Source: Clostridiales bacterium
GTDB taxonomy: Bacteria; Bacillota; Clostridia; Christensenellales; Borkfalkiaceae
DNA length: 43,299 nucleotides
Assembly (NCBI GenBank): GCA_015055545.1
Contig: SVHY01000014.1
Location: 1-43,299 of the forward strand
Reading direction: 5' to 3'
This document shows, one piece after another, positions 15,029-23,487 of this stretch; the first letter of the stretch is position 1; every line of letters starts with the position of its first letter. Made by a program: the position numbers and the translations under genes. Below the pieces are notes generated by a model. It ran no database searches and was not told the DNA's origin. It was given only the letters and a program-made list of their open reading frames with translations.

Positions 15029-15346
15029 ATGGATAAAATGATAGAAGAGATATGTTGTGGTATGCCAAAAATGTTGGAATATTTTTTGCAAATCGACGAA
15101 AAAATAAGAAAACAAAAAGATGGGAAATTGAAAGGGAAATTAAAAAAGCAACGAACGCGGGTTTTGAAAATTTTGAACCGTCTTACGATAGTGGATATTA
15201 GAATTGTATATTATTTATCAGAGCTTTTAGACGGCGATAGATATTTCATATATTTGATATTAGCAAAGTTATACCGCAAAGATTGCGATTTGAAAAACCT
15301 GCAACAGGGCGAAAAAAAGTTTTACGATATATTTGAATACATATAA
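15029..15346 (+). CDS. Unknown small basic protein under repressor control
   Basis: I do not recognise this 105-residue protein. It is Lys-rich (an almost unbroken basic run near residues 26-45, KIRKQKDGKLKGKLKKQRTR), mostly helical in appearance, with a hydrophobic stretch near 50-79, an aromatic end (FYDIFEYI) and CC near residue 9. There is no signal peptide. ATG 15029 is chosen over GTG 15020 because AAAAGG at 15015-15020 is then well placed. It is driven by a perfect promoter overlapped by an operator of the divergent repressor, the pattern of phage-immunity, toxin-antitoxin or similar switch modules. It could be the effector of such a module; no function is claimed. A hairpin shared with mnmG lies after the stop. 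Confidence 0.7.
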   Translation: MDKMIEEICCGMPKMLEYFLQIDEKIRKQKDGKLKGKLKKQRTRVLKILNRLTIVDIRIVYYLSELLDGDRYFIYLILAKLYRKDCDLKNLQQGEKKFYDIFEYI

Positions 15347-15369
15347 AAAGGCAACCCAAACGGGTTGCC
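15345..15369 (-). terminator. Terminator of mnmG (also after the 105-aa gene)
   Basis: GGCAACCC (15350-15357), loop AAAC, GGGTTGCC (15362-15369). On the minus strand it is followed by TTTTT, a proper terminator 6 nt after the mnmG stop. On the plus strand the tail is only T-rich. Confidence 0.8.
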
Positions 15370-15375
15370 GATTTG

Positions 15376-17247
15376 TTATTTATTTGTAGACAGCCAAACC
15401 ATTAAAACGGATACGTCGGCGGGGTTGACACCCGAAATTCTACCCGCTTGCCCTAAATTGAGCGGGCGAACGCGGTTGAGTTTTTCCCGCGCCTCCAAGC
15501 GTAAGCCTAAAATTTGGTCGTAATCGATATCGGCGGGCAAAGCTTTTTCTTCCAAGCGTTTGGCTCTATCGATCATTTCCAAACCTTGCTTTAAATACCC
15601 CTCGTATTTGACGGTGATTTCCGCCGTTTCTAACACGTCTTTGGAATATTCGGTGAATACGCCGAATTCTGCCATGATATCCTTTAAAGGCACGGAACGT
15701 TTCATCATATCCGCGTAGGATACGCCCACTTTCAGTTCGCCATAGCCGTATTTTTGCAAGAACGTTTCCGCTTGTTTATGCGGTACGCGTTCTTGTAATT
15801 TCGCAAGCAACTGCTCGTATGCCGCTTTGCGTTTTAAATACCGTTCGTAGCGTTCTTTCGTAACCAAACCCGTTTGCAAGCCCTTTTCCGTCAAGCGGAA
15901 ATCGGCGTTATCCTGTCGCAAGCAAATGCGGTGTTCGGCGCGGGAAGTCATCATGCGGTAGGGTTCGTCCGTGCCTTTGGTTACCAAATCGTCGATAAGT
16001 ACGCCGATATACGCCTCGTCGCGGCGCAGGATAAAGGGGGGCAGTCCGCGTAGTTTAAGCGACGCGTTCAAGCCTGCCATCAGTCCTTGCGCGGCGGCCT
16101 CTTCATAACCACTCGTGCCGTTGATTTGACCTGCCGTGTAAATGCCTTCGATTTTCTTAAATTCCAGCGTGGGCAGGATGTCGAGCGTGTCGATACAGTC
16201 GTATTCGATAGCGTAGCCGTAGCGCATAATGTCTACGTTTTCCAAACCCGCGATAGAACGGTACATGCGTTTTTGCACGTCGTAGGGCATAGACGTTGAC
16301 ATGCCCTGTACGTACGTTTCGAGCGTGTCCGCGCCCTCGGGTTCAAGGAAAATTTGGTGGCGTTCCTTGTCCTTGAAACGAACGACTTTCGTTTCGATGG
16401 ACGGGCAGTATCTCGGACCTGTGGATTCGATCGTGCCGTTGTATAACGGGGAGCGGTCGAGATTGTCCAAAATAATTTCGTGCGTTTGCAAGTTGGTATA
16501 CGTCAAATAGCACGGTATTTTATTTTCGGGCGGGCTATCGTGCATAAACGAAAAGGGGTAAATATCCGTGTCGCCGTTTTGGATTTCGCATTTGGAATAA
16601 TCAATCGTTCTGCTATCCACGCGTGCAGGCGTACCCGTTTTAAACCGCCGTACTTGGAATCCTAAGTCGATTAAATTTTTCGTTAAGTAAGTAGCGGGTG
16701 CAAACCCGTTCGGACCGGATTTTTGTACCACGTGTCCAGTAATCGTTTCGCCGTTTAAGTATACGCCCGTGCAAAGAATAACCGCTTTGCATGGGATAAC
16801 GCCGCCGTAAGACGTTTTCACGCCTACGCATTTGCCGCTTTCCACCAAGATTTCACTTGCTTCCGCTTGGATAATGCGCAAGTTTTCCGTGTTTTCCAAC
16901 ACCCGTTTCATTTCACGGTGATAGGCGTTCTTGTCCGATTGCGCGCGGAGCGATTGCACCGCCGCGCCTTTGCCGACGTTGAGCATACGGATTTGGAGCG
17001 CGGTTTTATCCGCGTTAATCCCCATTTCCCCGCCGAGCGCATCGATTTCGCGGACGAGATGCCCTTTTGCCGTGCCGCCGATAGACGGGTTGCAAGGCAA
17101 AAATGCGATACTATCGAGATTGAGTGTTAAAAGCGCGGTTTTCAAACCCGTGCGTGCCAAAGCGAGCGCGGCTTCGCAACCTGCGTGCCCCGCGCCCACA
17201 ACCACCGCATCAGCGGTATATTCAGTAAATTCGTACGTTTCGTTCAT
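15376..17247 (-). CDS. mnmG: tRNA uridine 5-carboxymethylaminomethyl modification enzyme MnmG (GidA)
   Basis: A 623-residue FAD protein that, with MnmE, adds the carboxymethylaminomethyl group to wobble uridine 34 of several tRNAs. The FAD-binding GAGHAGCEAALALARTG is near residues 18-34, followed by NPSIGGTAKGHLVREIDALGG, the hallmark GPRYCPSIETK near 291-301, and the FAD-contacting AGQINGTSGYEEAAAQG near 370-386. The C-terminal helical domain that meets MnmE is full length (INPADVSVLMVWL near the end). It starts 6 nt after the dnaA stop on the same strand, so it is in an operon with dnaA. MnmG genes near dnaA are common, but mnmE is not seen here. Confidence 0.96.
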   Translation of the reverse strand: MNETYEFTEYTADAVVVGAGHAGCEAALALARTGLKTALLTLNLDSIAFLPCNPSIGGTAKGHLVREIDALGGEMGINADKTALQIRMLNVGKGAAVQSLRAQSDKNAYHREMKRVLENTENLRIIQAEASEILVESGKCVGVKTSYGGVIPCKAVILCTGVYLNGETITGHVVQKSGPNGFAPATYLTKNLIDLGFQVRRFKTGTPARVDSRTIDYSKCEIQNGDTDIYPFSFMHDSPPENKIPCYLTYTNLQTHEIILDNLDRSPLYNGTIESTGPRYCPSIETKVVRFKDKERHQIFLEPEGADTLETYVQGMSTSMPYDVQKRMYRSIAGLENVDIMRYGYAIEYDCIDTLDILPTLEFKKIEGIYTAGQINGTSGYEEAAAQGLMAGLNASLKLRGLPPFILRRDEAYIGVLIDDLVTKGTDEPYRMMTSRAEHRICLRQDNADFRLTEKGLQTGLVTKERYERYLKRKAAYEQLLAKLQERVPHKQAETFLQKYGYGELKVGVSYADMMKRSVPLKDIMAEFGVFTEYSKDVLETAEITVKYEGYLKQGLEMIDRAKRLEEKALPADIDYDQILGLRLEAREKLNRVRPLNLGQAGRISGVNPADVSVLMVWLSTNK

Positions 17248-17253
17248 AAGCGT

Positions 17254-18588
17254 TTATTTTTTCAAAATAATGTTCTTAATGTCGTCGATTTCTTTGGCGA
17301 TTTTATCGTTGAGCTTTTCCAGCTTTTCCATTTTGTCGCGCGCGTACATGATCGTCGTGTGATCGCGCCCGCCCAGCTTTTCGCCTACGGAAACGAGGGG
17401 CAGGGAAAGCATTTCGCACATTAAATACGCGCAAATTTGACGTGCTTTTACAAGGTCGGCTTTCTTGCTCTTGCCAAGTAAATCGTCCTTTTTTTGCTTA
17501 AAATAGGAGCAAACGGCGGAAATGAGCTTTTCGGGCGTGATATCTTCTTGTCCTTCCGTTTCGTTCACGGATTCGTTTAACGCGAGTTGCGCAAGCTGCA
17601 AAGTGATAGGTTCTTCGTGTAATTTGCTTGCGAAAATTACCTTGTTCAATCTGCCTTCTAACGTTCTTACGTCGTGTCCTGAATCGCGCGATAAAAATTC
17701 CAAAACGTCGTCGGGCATGGTGCACTTTCTGTCCATTGCCTTGCGTTTTAAAATCGCGATTTTCGTTTCGGGGGACGGGGGTTGGATATCCACGATCATG
17801 CCCCCTTCAAAACGGGTGCGGAGTCTTTCTTCCAGCGTTGCGATTTCTTTGGGCGGACGGTCGGAAGTTAACACGATTTGCTTGTTTTGCGCGGAAAGTT
17901 CGTTAAACGTGTGGAAGAATTCTTCTTGGACCTGCGTTTTGTTGCGCAAAAACTGTACGTCGTCGATCATCAAAACGTCTACGTTGCGATAGTGCATTCT
18001 AAACCGTGCGCCGTTCTTTTGCGCGATAGAGTCGATGAACTCGTTCAAGAAATTTTCGCAAGTGGTATACAATACCTTTTTACCGCGCGCGTGCTTTTCG
18101 ATGTCGTTTGCAATCGCGTGCATAAGGTGGGTTTTTCCCAAGCCCGATTCCCCGTAAATGAATAAGGGATTGAACGACGCGCCGGGGCTTTCCGCTACTT
18201 CTTTTGCGGCAGCGTAAACGAGTTTGTTTCCCGGGTCTACGACGAACGAATCGAACGTGAACTGTTTATTAATAGGTGAAGAGGGGAAGTCTTCAAACGC
18301 GTCCGATTCCGTTTCCAAGGGAAAAGAATCGCTACCCTCTACGTATAAACGGAAATCGGTTACGCCGAGGTTGCATTTTTGGATTGCATCGCGGAGATTG
18401 TCCGCGTGCTTATTCATAATAACGTTCGCCGCCATGTCGGTAGCCGCTTTCAAAACGATTTTTCTGCCTTCAATGTCTACGGGTTCGAGAATACCGATAA
18501 AGGAATCGTAGGAAATGGGCGAAATCATATTTTTTGCCCGTTCGCTGATTTGTTTCCAAACGTATTGAAGTTGCGTATGCTCTGCCAT
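17254..18588 (-). CDS. dnaA: Chromosomal replication initiator DnaA
   Basis: A 444-residue AAA+ initiator that melts the replication origin. Domain I is at residues 1-80, domain II is short, the Walker A motif GESGLGKTHL spans 146-155, Walker B is near LMIDDVQFL, and sensor/arginine elements follow (ERLRTRFEGGM). Domain IV contains the DnaA-box binding signature GGRDHTTIMYA. All parts are intact. It is transcribed away from recF, and dnaN, which usually follows dnaA, is absent; mnmG follows instead. The 135-nt dnaA-recF spacer has an AT-rich stretch, but the best DnaA-box candidate (TTATCCCCT, near 18595) is weak, so the origin need not be here. Confidence 0.96.
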   Translation of the reverse strand: MAEHTQLQYVWKQISERAKNMISPISYDSFIGILEPVDIEGRKIVLKAATDMAANVIMNKHADNLRDAIQKCNLGVTDFRLYVEGSDSFPLETESDAFEDFPSSPINKQFTFDSFVVDPGNKLVYAAAKEVAESPGASFNPLFIYGESGLGKTHLMHAIANDIEKHARGKKVLYTTCENFLNEFIDSIAQKNGARFRMHYRNVDVLMIDDVQFLRNKTQVQEEFFHTFNELSAQNKQIVLTSDRPPKEIATLEERLRTRFEGGMIVDIQPPSPETKIAILKRKAMDRKCTMPDDVLEFLSRDSGHDVRTLEGRLNKVIFASKLHEEPITLQLAQLALNESVNETEGQEDITPEKLISAVCSYFKQKKDDLLGKSKKADLVKARQICAYLMCEMLSLPLVSVGEKLGGRDHTTIMYARDKMEKLEKLNDKIAKEIDDIKNIILKK

Positions 18589-18640
18589 AAATTTTATCCC
18601 CTGCTTTGCAATTATTTTTTCTGTCCGTGCCCGTATAAGA

Positions 18641-18669
18641 TTGTCATTTTCAAAATTATTTGATATAAT
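18641..18669 (+). promoter_or_regulatory. Promoter of recF
   Basis: TTGTCA (18641-18646), 17 nt, TATAAT (18664-18669), in the dnaA-recF spacer. A second TATAAT follows at 18670-18675. No equally good minus-strand promoter for dnaA was found. Confidence 0.65.
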
Positions 18670-18723
18670 TATAATACAAAACGAAAGAAAAATAAAGCAG
18701 TTTTGGGCAGATTTTTAAGGATT

Positions 18724-19806
18724 ATGAAAATAAAAAAATTATTCTTGAAAAATTTCAGGAATTATGCAGACGAAACGTTTGTGTTTTCCGACGGGCTGAA
18801 CGTGTTATTCGGCAAAAACGCGCAGGGTAAAACCAACTGCGCGGAAGCCGTTTTCTATCTTTGCACGGGCGCGTCGCTGCGTATTCGCCACGATAAACAG
18901 CTTATTAAAATGGGCGCGGACAGCGCTTCGATTGCAGCCGAGGCACAAAACCGTTACGGTAACGTGAGCATATCCGCGGATATTTACGAAACCAAACGCG
19001 AACTGCGCGTAAACGGTACGAAAATCAGTAAAAACGCCGATTTGATGGGGCATATCAACAGCGTGTTCTTTTCTCCGGGTGAACTCCGTTTAATCCAAGA
19101 CGGACCGGATGAGCGCAGACGGTTTATGAACATTTCCATTTCCCAAACTTCGCCTGCGTATTATACGGCGTTGCTCCGTTATAATAAGATACTCGATCAA
19201 CGCAACGCGCTTTTGAAAAATCCCGACGTTTCCTTGGTGTTAGACACGTTACCCGTGTGGGACGAACAGCTTTGCAAATACGCCGCGACGATTGTGAGAA
19301 AACGCGTGGAATTTTTAGATAAACTCACACCGTACGCAAAGGATTTGCACGCGTTTTTAACGGATAACGCGGAGGAGTTGGAAATCAAACCCGACAAAAA
19401 ATACGACGGCGACGAGCAAGAGATTGCAAAAACGCTCCTTCGTAGGCTTTCCAATAACTACGAAAAGGATTTACGGCTTGGGTTTACGACGGTAGGACCG
19501 CACCGCGACGATTTGGATTTTATCGTTTCGGGCGTGGACGCGAAAGCGTACGCGTCGCAAGGTCAAACGCGTACGGCGGCGCTTGCCGTGAAACTTGCGG
19601 AAGTGCAGATTTTTAAAGACCTTTCGGGCGAATACCCGCTTTTGATTTTGGACGACGTAATGAGCGAACTCGATTTGCCGAGAAGAAAAAAGCTCTTGCA
19701 AAAAATCCGCGATTTGCAAACCATTCTCACCTGTACCCACGCCGAACGCGTTTTGTACGGCGCAGACTGTAATAAAATCCGTATCGAGAACGGAAAAATT
19801 AAATAA
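18724..19806 (+). CDS. recF: DNA replication and repair protein RecF
   Basis: A 360-residue ABC-type ATPase that helps load RecA at single-strand gaps. Walker A is GKNAQGKT (residues 30-37), the RecF signature SQGQTR is near 280, and the Walker B/D-loop segment LLILDDVMSELD follows. The length is typical. ATG 18724 is chosen over an upstream in-frame TTG at 18703, because the protein then begins with the family-typical MKIKKLFLKNFRNY, and AAGGA precedes it. Usual neighbours dnaN and gyrB are absent. A MITE-like element lies directly after it. Confidence 0.94.
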   Translation: MKIKKLFLKNFRNYADETFVFSDGLNVLFGKNAQGKTNCAEAVFYLCTGASLRIRHDKQLIKMGADSASIAAEAQNRYGNVSISADIYETKRELRVNGTKISKNADLMGHINSVFFSPGELRLIQDGPDERRRFMNISISQTSPAYYTALLRYNKILDQRNALLKNPDVSLVLDTLPVWDEQLCKYAATIVRKRVEFLDKLTPYAKDLHAFLTDNAEELEIKPDKKYDGDEQEIAKTLLRRLSNNYEKDLRLGFTTVGPHRDDLDFIVSGVDAKAYASQGQTRTAALAVKLAEVQIFKDLSGEYPLLILDDVMSELDLPRRKKLLQKIRDLQTILTCTHAERVLYGADCNKIRIENGKIK

Positions 19807-19845
19807 CGGTAAACATAAAACCCGCCCGTTTGCGCATACTTGTTA

Positions 19846-19958
19846 TAACCAAATCAATATAATCCGAACTCGATTTTGAGTGCCGAATTTTGCCTTATCC
19901 TGCGTTGAAATCCTTGATAAACCTTTTGGGACGGATTCGGATTATATTGATTTGGTTA
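19846..19958. mobile_element. MITE-like element 1 with TA flanks
   Basis: A 109-bp element (19848-19956) with perfect ~21-bp terminal inverted repeats beginning ACCAAATCAATATAATCCGA, flanked on both sides by TA (19846-19847, 19957-19958). It has no open frame. Its middle (about 19880-19930), read on the minus strand, is shared with the right part of element 2 (37060-37337), so the two are one family in opposite orientation. TA duplication is known for Tc1/mariner/IS630-type insertion. The right edge (TTAAGGG) also supplies the ribosome site of the next gene. Confidence 0.8.
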
Positions 19959-19971
19959 AGGGAAAATAACT

Positions 19972-20763
19972 ATGCGTATCGGGCGAAAATTATGGATAAA
20001 AACGACGGCGCTTTTAATAGGCGCCTATTCTTTTTTTGGCGGCGCGTTTTGCGTGCGCTTAAAAACGGCGACGGCGGAAAGCGGCACGATTTCTTCGTAC
20101 ACTACCTATTATTCGACGGACGATAAAAACCGTACGGAGAATATCAAAATCGCCGCAAAACTCATCGACGGCGTGACGATACAGGCGTACGGGGAGTTTT
20201 CGTTTAATCAAACGGTGGGACGGCGTACACAAGAAGCGGGCTTTAAACAGGCGAAAATTATCGTGAACGGTGAGTACGCGCTTGGCACGGGTGGGGGCGT
20301 TTGTCAAGTGAGCACGACACTGTATAACGCCGCCTTAAAAAGCGGTTTGGAAATCGTGGAATACCACCCTCATTCTCTGCAAGTTAGCTACGTTGCGCCC
20401 TCGCGCGACGCTATGGTTTCAAGCGGTAGCGATTTAAAGATTTTCAACGCCCATGCCTACCCTGTAAAATTGAGCGCGAAAACCCGCGAGGGCGCGATTC
20501 GCGTTAGCTTTTCGGGGCAAAAGGACGGGTACAGGTATGAGATCACGAGCGAAACGGTGTCGGAAATTCCCCCGCCCGCGCCTATCGTCAAAGAGGGAGA
20601 AAAAGAGGAGATTTTACGTTCGCCCAAAAACGGCGTAAAAAGCCAAGCGTATATCGAGCGCTACTTTGGCGATAAGCTGGTTTCGCGGAAAAAACTGCGT
20701 GACGACGAATATCGCCCCGTTCAGGGAATAATCGTCAAAAAAATCGGGAATACGGGCAATTAA
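19972..20763 (+). CDS. VanW-family cell-surface protein
   Basis: A 263-residue exported or membrane-anchored protein. Residues 5-28 form a signal/anchor helix. The VanW domain covers about 55-190, with FSFNQTVGRRTQEAGF and the hallmark GGGVCQVSTTLYNAAL near 104-120, and HPHSLQVSYV after it. The last 45 residues (QAYIERYFG...PVQGIIVKKIG) resemble a G5-like domain often joined to VanW. VanW proteins occur with vancomycin resistance clusters but are mostly chromosomal with no known activity; nothing here points to resistance. The ribosome site AAGGGA (19958-19963) overlaps the edge of the MITE-like element, so that insertion may have remade the gene's leader. Confidence 0.87.
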   Translation: MRIGRKLWIKTTALLIGAYSFFGGAFCVRLKTATAESGTISSYTTYYSTDDKNRTENIKIAAKLIDGVTIQAYGEFSFNQTVGRRTQEAGFKQAKIIVNGEYALGTGGGVCQVSTTLYNAALKSGLEIVEYHPHSLQVSYVAPSRDAMVSSGSDLKIFNAHAYPVKLSAKTREGAIRVSFSGQKDGYRYEITSETVSEIPPPAPIVKEGEKEEILRSPKNGVKSQAYIERYFGDKLVSRKKLRDDEYRPVQGIIVKKIGNTGN

Positions 20764-20777
20764 ATGCTCTTCAACGC

Positions 20778-20806
20778 TTGTCTTTTTTATAAAAAAATGT
20801 TATAAT
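20778..20806 (+). promoter_or_regulatory. Promoter of asnS
   Basis: TTGTCT (20778-20783), 17 nt, TATAAT (20801-20806), with TGT before the -10 (extended -10). The leader of about 80 nt has a small stem GCCGCT/AGTGGC but no T-box sequence, so tRNA-sensing control is not evident. Confidence 0.65.
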
Positions 20807-20894
20807 AAAAGGGTATAAAATCGTGAAAAGTGCCGCTTTGAAAAAACGAGTGGCGAAAAAGAACTTTTTCATAGAAAAAAAGGCAGGGTTGGTT

Positions 20895-22286
20895 ATGGAT
20901 AGACTGCAATTAAAAACGTTAAATCAAAATCTTTCGACGTACGCGGATAAGAGCGTAACGGTGGCGGGCTGGGCAAGGACGATTCGCGATTCCAAAGCGT
21001 TCGGCTTTATCGAGCTCAACGACGGCAGCTGTTTTAAGAGCACGCAAATCGTGTTCGAGCGCGCGAATTTGGAAAATTACGACGAAATCGCAAAGGGGAA
21101 CGTGGGTATGTCTTTGATTGTCAAAGGCGTAGTCGTGCTCACGCCCGAGAACAAGCAACCGTATGAAATCAAGGCGACGGAAATCAAGGTGGAAGGTGCG
21201 TCAACGCCCGATTATCCCTTACAGAAAAAACGCCATTCGGTGGAATTTTTGCGTGAGATCGCGTATCTTCGTCCGCGTACGAATTTGTTCGGCGCGGCGT
21301 TCAGAATCCGTAGCGAGGCGGCGATTGCCATTCACAAATTCTTCAACGACCGCGGGTTCGTGTACGTGCACACGCCCATTATCACGGGCAGCGATTGCGA
21401 GGGCGCGGGCGCGATGTTCCAAGTGACGACGCTTAACGCAGAGCAAATGTCGAAGGGCGAGAAAATCGATTATAAAGAAGATTTTTTCGGCAAGAAAGCG
21501 GCACTCACCGTTTCGGGACAGCTGAACGCGGAAACGTATGCAATGGCGTTTGGGAACGTGTATACGTTCGGGCCGACGTTCCGTGCGGAACACTCTAACA
21601 CAGCGCGGCACGCGGCGGAGTTTTGGATGATTGAACCGGAAATGGCGTTCTGTGATTTGGCGGGGGATATGGACGTAGCCGAGGCGATGGTGAAATACGT
21701 AATCGATTACGTAAGTGAAACGTGTGCGGACGAAATCAATTTCTTGAACCAGTTCGTGGACACGGGCTTGAAAGAACGCTTGAAGAACGTATCCGAAAAC
21801 GCGTTCGTGCGCTTGACGTATACGGAAGCGATTGAAATTTTGAAACAAAACGCGGACAAGTTCGACGATAAGAATATTTTCTGGGGCAAGGATTTGCAAA
21901 GCGAACACGAACGCTTTATCACGGAAACGGTATTCAAAAAACCCGTATTCTTAACCGATTATCCCAAGGAAATCAAGGCGTTTTATATGAAACTCAACCC
22001 CGATAACAAAACGGTTGCGGCGGCAGATTTGCTCGTGCCGGGGATTGGTGAACTTGTCGGCGGTTCGCAAAGAGAAGACGATTACGACAAGTTAGTTGCA
22101 CGTATTAAAGAGTTGGGCATGGACCCTGCGGATTATTCGTGGTATTTGGATTTGAGAAGATTCGGCGGCACGACGCACGCGGGTTTTGGGCTTGGCTTTG
22201 AACGTATGATTATGTACTTGACGGGTATTTCTAATATCCGCGACGTACTCCCGTTCCCCAGAACGGTAAGCAACTTGGAATTTTAA
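20895..22286 (+). CDS. asnS: Asparaginyl-tRNA synthetase
   Basis: A 463-residue class IIb aminoacyl-tRNA synthetase charging tRNA-Asn. The N-terminal OB-fold anticodon domain ([23 protein letters not shown]) is followed by motif 1 ([14 protein letters not shown]), the [19 protein letters not shown] segment, motif 2 ([19 protein letters not shown]) and motif 3 ([15 protein letters not shown]). The length equals that of known AsnRS. ATG 20895 is preferred, since the 24 codons upstream in the same frame have a basic, low-complexity composition and lie in the leader. Its promoter is its own, and a repeat of family B follows. Confidence 0.96.
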   Translation: MDRLQLKTLNQNLSTYADKSVTVAGWARTIRDSKAFGFIELNDGSCFKSTQIVFERANLENYDEIAKGNVGMSLIVKGVVVLTPENKQPYEIKATEIKVEGASTPDYPLQKKRHSVEFLREIAYLRPRTNLFGAAFRIRSEAAIAIHKFFNDRGFVYVHTPIITGSDCEGAGAMFQVTTLNAEQMSKGEKIDYKEDFFGKKAALTVSGQLNAETYAMAFGNVYTFGPTFRAEHSNTARHAAEFWMIEPEMAFCDLAGDMDVAEAMVKYVIDYVSETCADEINFLNQFVDTGLKERLKNVSENAFVRLTYTEAIEILKQNADKFDDKNIFWGKDLQSEHERFITETVFKKPVFLTDYPKEIKAFYMKLNPDNKTVAAADLLVPGIGELVGGSQREDDYDKLVARIKELGMDPADYSWYLDLRRFGGTTHAGFGLGFERMIMYLTGISNIRDVLPFPRTVSNLEF

Positions 22287-22287
22287 G

Positions 22288-22411
22288 CGGGTGCGACCCG
22301 CGGCGAAACTTCTACAAGTTTCCGCCCGTTTTTCTATCGCAAACTCCGTTTTGTCATTCGAGAACAAGCGCAAGCGGGTGATAGAATCTCTTATAAATTA
22401 TTCCATAATTT
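22288..22411. repeat. Interspersed repeat family B, copy 1
   Basis: Begins with GCGGGT-GCG-ACCCGC, continues with an imperfect hairpin around AAACTTCTACAAGTTT, a TTTTGTCATTC segment and GATAGAATCTC, and ends TATTCCATAAT. The same order is seen at 36091-36212, with differing stem bases (GCGGGG/CCCCGC there). No open frame. It fills most of the asnS-plsX spacer. A GTCATTCTGAG...AATCTC theme is common in uncultured bacterial genomes. Confidence 0.75.
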
Positions 22412-22440
22412 TGAATTAAAGAAAGCAAGGAGAAACCTTT

Positions 22441-23487
22441 ATGACGAAAATTATCATTGACGCAATGGGCGGGGATTTTGCCCCGAAACAACAGGTGCTC
22501 GGCGCAGTAGACGCGCTTAATAAAGACAAGGATTTGTATTTGATTTTAGTAGGCGACGAAACGCAAATTAAGGCTGAGTTGTCCGCTTGTCAATACGATA
22601 AAAACCGCGTGGAAATCGTACATACGACGGAAACGATTACCATGGAAGAAATTCCCACGAAAGCGGTAAAAACGAAGAAAGATTCGTCGCTCGTCGTGGC
22701 GTTTAAATTGCTCAAAGAGGGCAAGGCGGACGGGTTGGTTTCGTCCGGTTCTACGGGCGCGGTGCTTACGGCAGGCGTTTTGATTTTAGGCAGAATCAAA
22801 GGCGTTTCCCGTCCTGCGCTTTGTCCGCTTATCCCTAACCATAGGGGTACGACGACGCTCATTTGCGACTGCGGCGCGAATTTGGAATGTAAGACGATCA
22901 ATATGGTGCACTTTGCGTTGATGGCGTCGGCGTATGCGAACGCAGCGTACGGCATTGAAAACCCGCGCGTCGGGCTTTTGAACAACGGTACGGAAGACCA
23001 CAAAGGCTTGCTTTTACAACAGGAAACGAACGCGGCTTTGAAAAAGATTGATTGTATCAATTATTGCGGCAACGTCGAAGGCCGTGATTTGATGTACGGG
23101 GATATCGACGTTATGGTTTCCGACGGCTTTACGGGCAATATCGCTACCAAAGCGGTGGAGGGTTGCGGCAAGGCGGTTAGCACTATTATGAAACGCGAAT
23201 ATAAGCGCAACCTGTGGACGAAGATTTGCGCGTTGTTTAGCGGTGGGATTATCAAAAATATCCGCAAGGGCTTGGACTACGAAGCGGTTGGCGGCGCAAC
23301 GTTCTTGGGTCTTACCAAGGCGGTTGTAAAAGGGCACGGCAACTCCAAAGCGCGCGGCTTTGCTGCGTGTATCGCGCAGGCGGCAAACTCCGTTCGCGGT
23401 AACTTAGTGGATAAAATCAAGACGATGATCGACAGCGTGGATATGGACGCGATTACGGCGGCGCTCAGTGCGGAAAAAACGGAATGA
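22441..23487 (+). CDS. plsX: Phosphate acyltransferase PlsX
   Basis: A 348-residue enzyme that makes acyl-phosphate from acyl-ACP, the first step towards phosphatidic acid through PlsY. The N-terminal DAMGGDFAP and later SSGSTGAVLTAG (near 96-107), LLNNGTEDHKG and the VSDGFTGN segment match the family throughout. AAGGAG at 22428-22433 fixes the start. Its stop overlaps the rnc start (ATGA), so they are coupled. acpP, often placed between plsX and rnc, is missing here. Confidence 0.95.
   Translation: MTKIIIDAMGGDFAPKQQVLGAVDALNKDKDLYLILVGDETQIKAELSACQYDKNRVEIVHTTETITMEEIPTKAVKTKKDSSLVVAFKLLKEGKADGLVSSGSTGAVLTAGVLILGRIKGVSRPALCPLIPNHRGTTTLICDCGANLECKTINMVHFALMASAYANAAYGIENPRVGLLNNGTEDHKGLLLQQETNAALKKIDCINYCGNVEGRDLMYGDIDVMVSDGFTGNIATKAVEGCGKAVSTIMKREYKRNLWTKICALFSGGIIKNIRKGLDYEAVGGATFLGLTKAVVKGHGNSKARGFAACIAQAANSVRGNLVDKIKTMIDSVDMDAITAALSAEKTE

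Noticed and set aside
18589-18723. Replication origin between dnaA and recF
   Set aside because: Only one poor DnaA-box match was found by eye, so an origin cannot be supported from sequence alone; kept only as a question.
20807-20894. T-box leader before asnS
   Set aside because: No TGGNACCGCG-type T-box sequence, no specifier stem and too short a leader.
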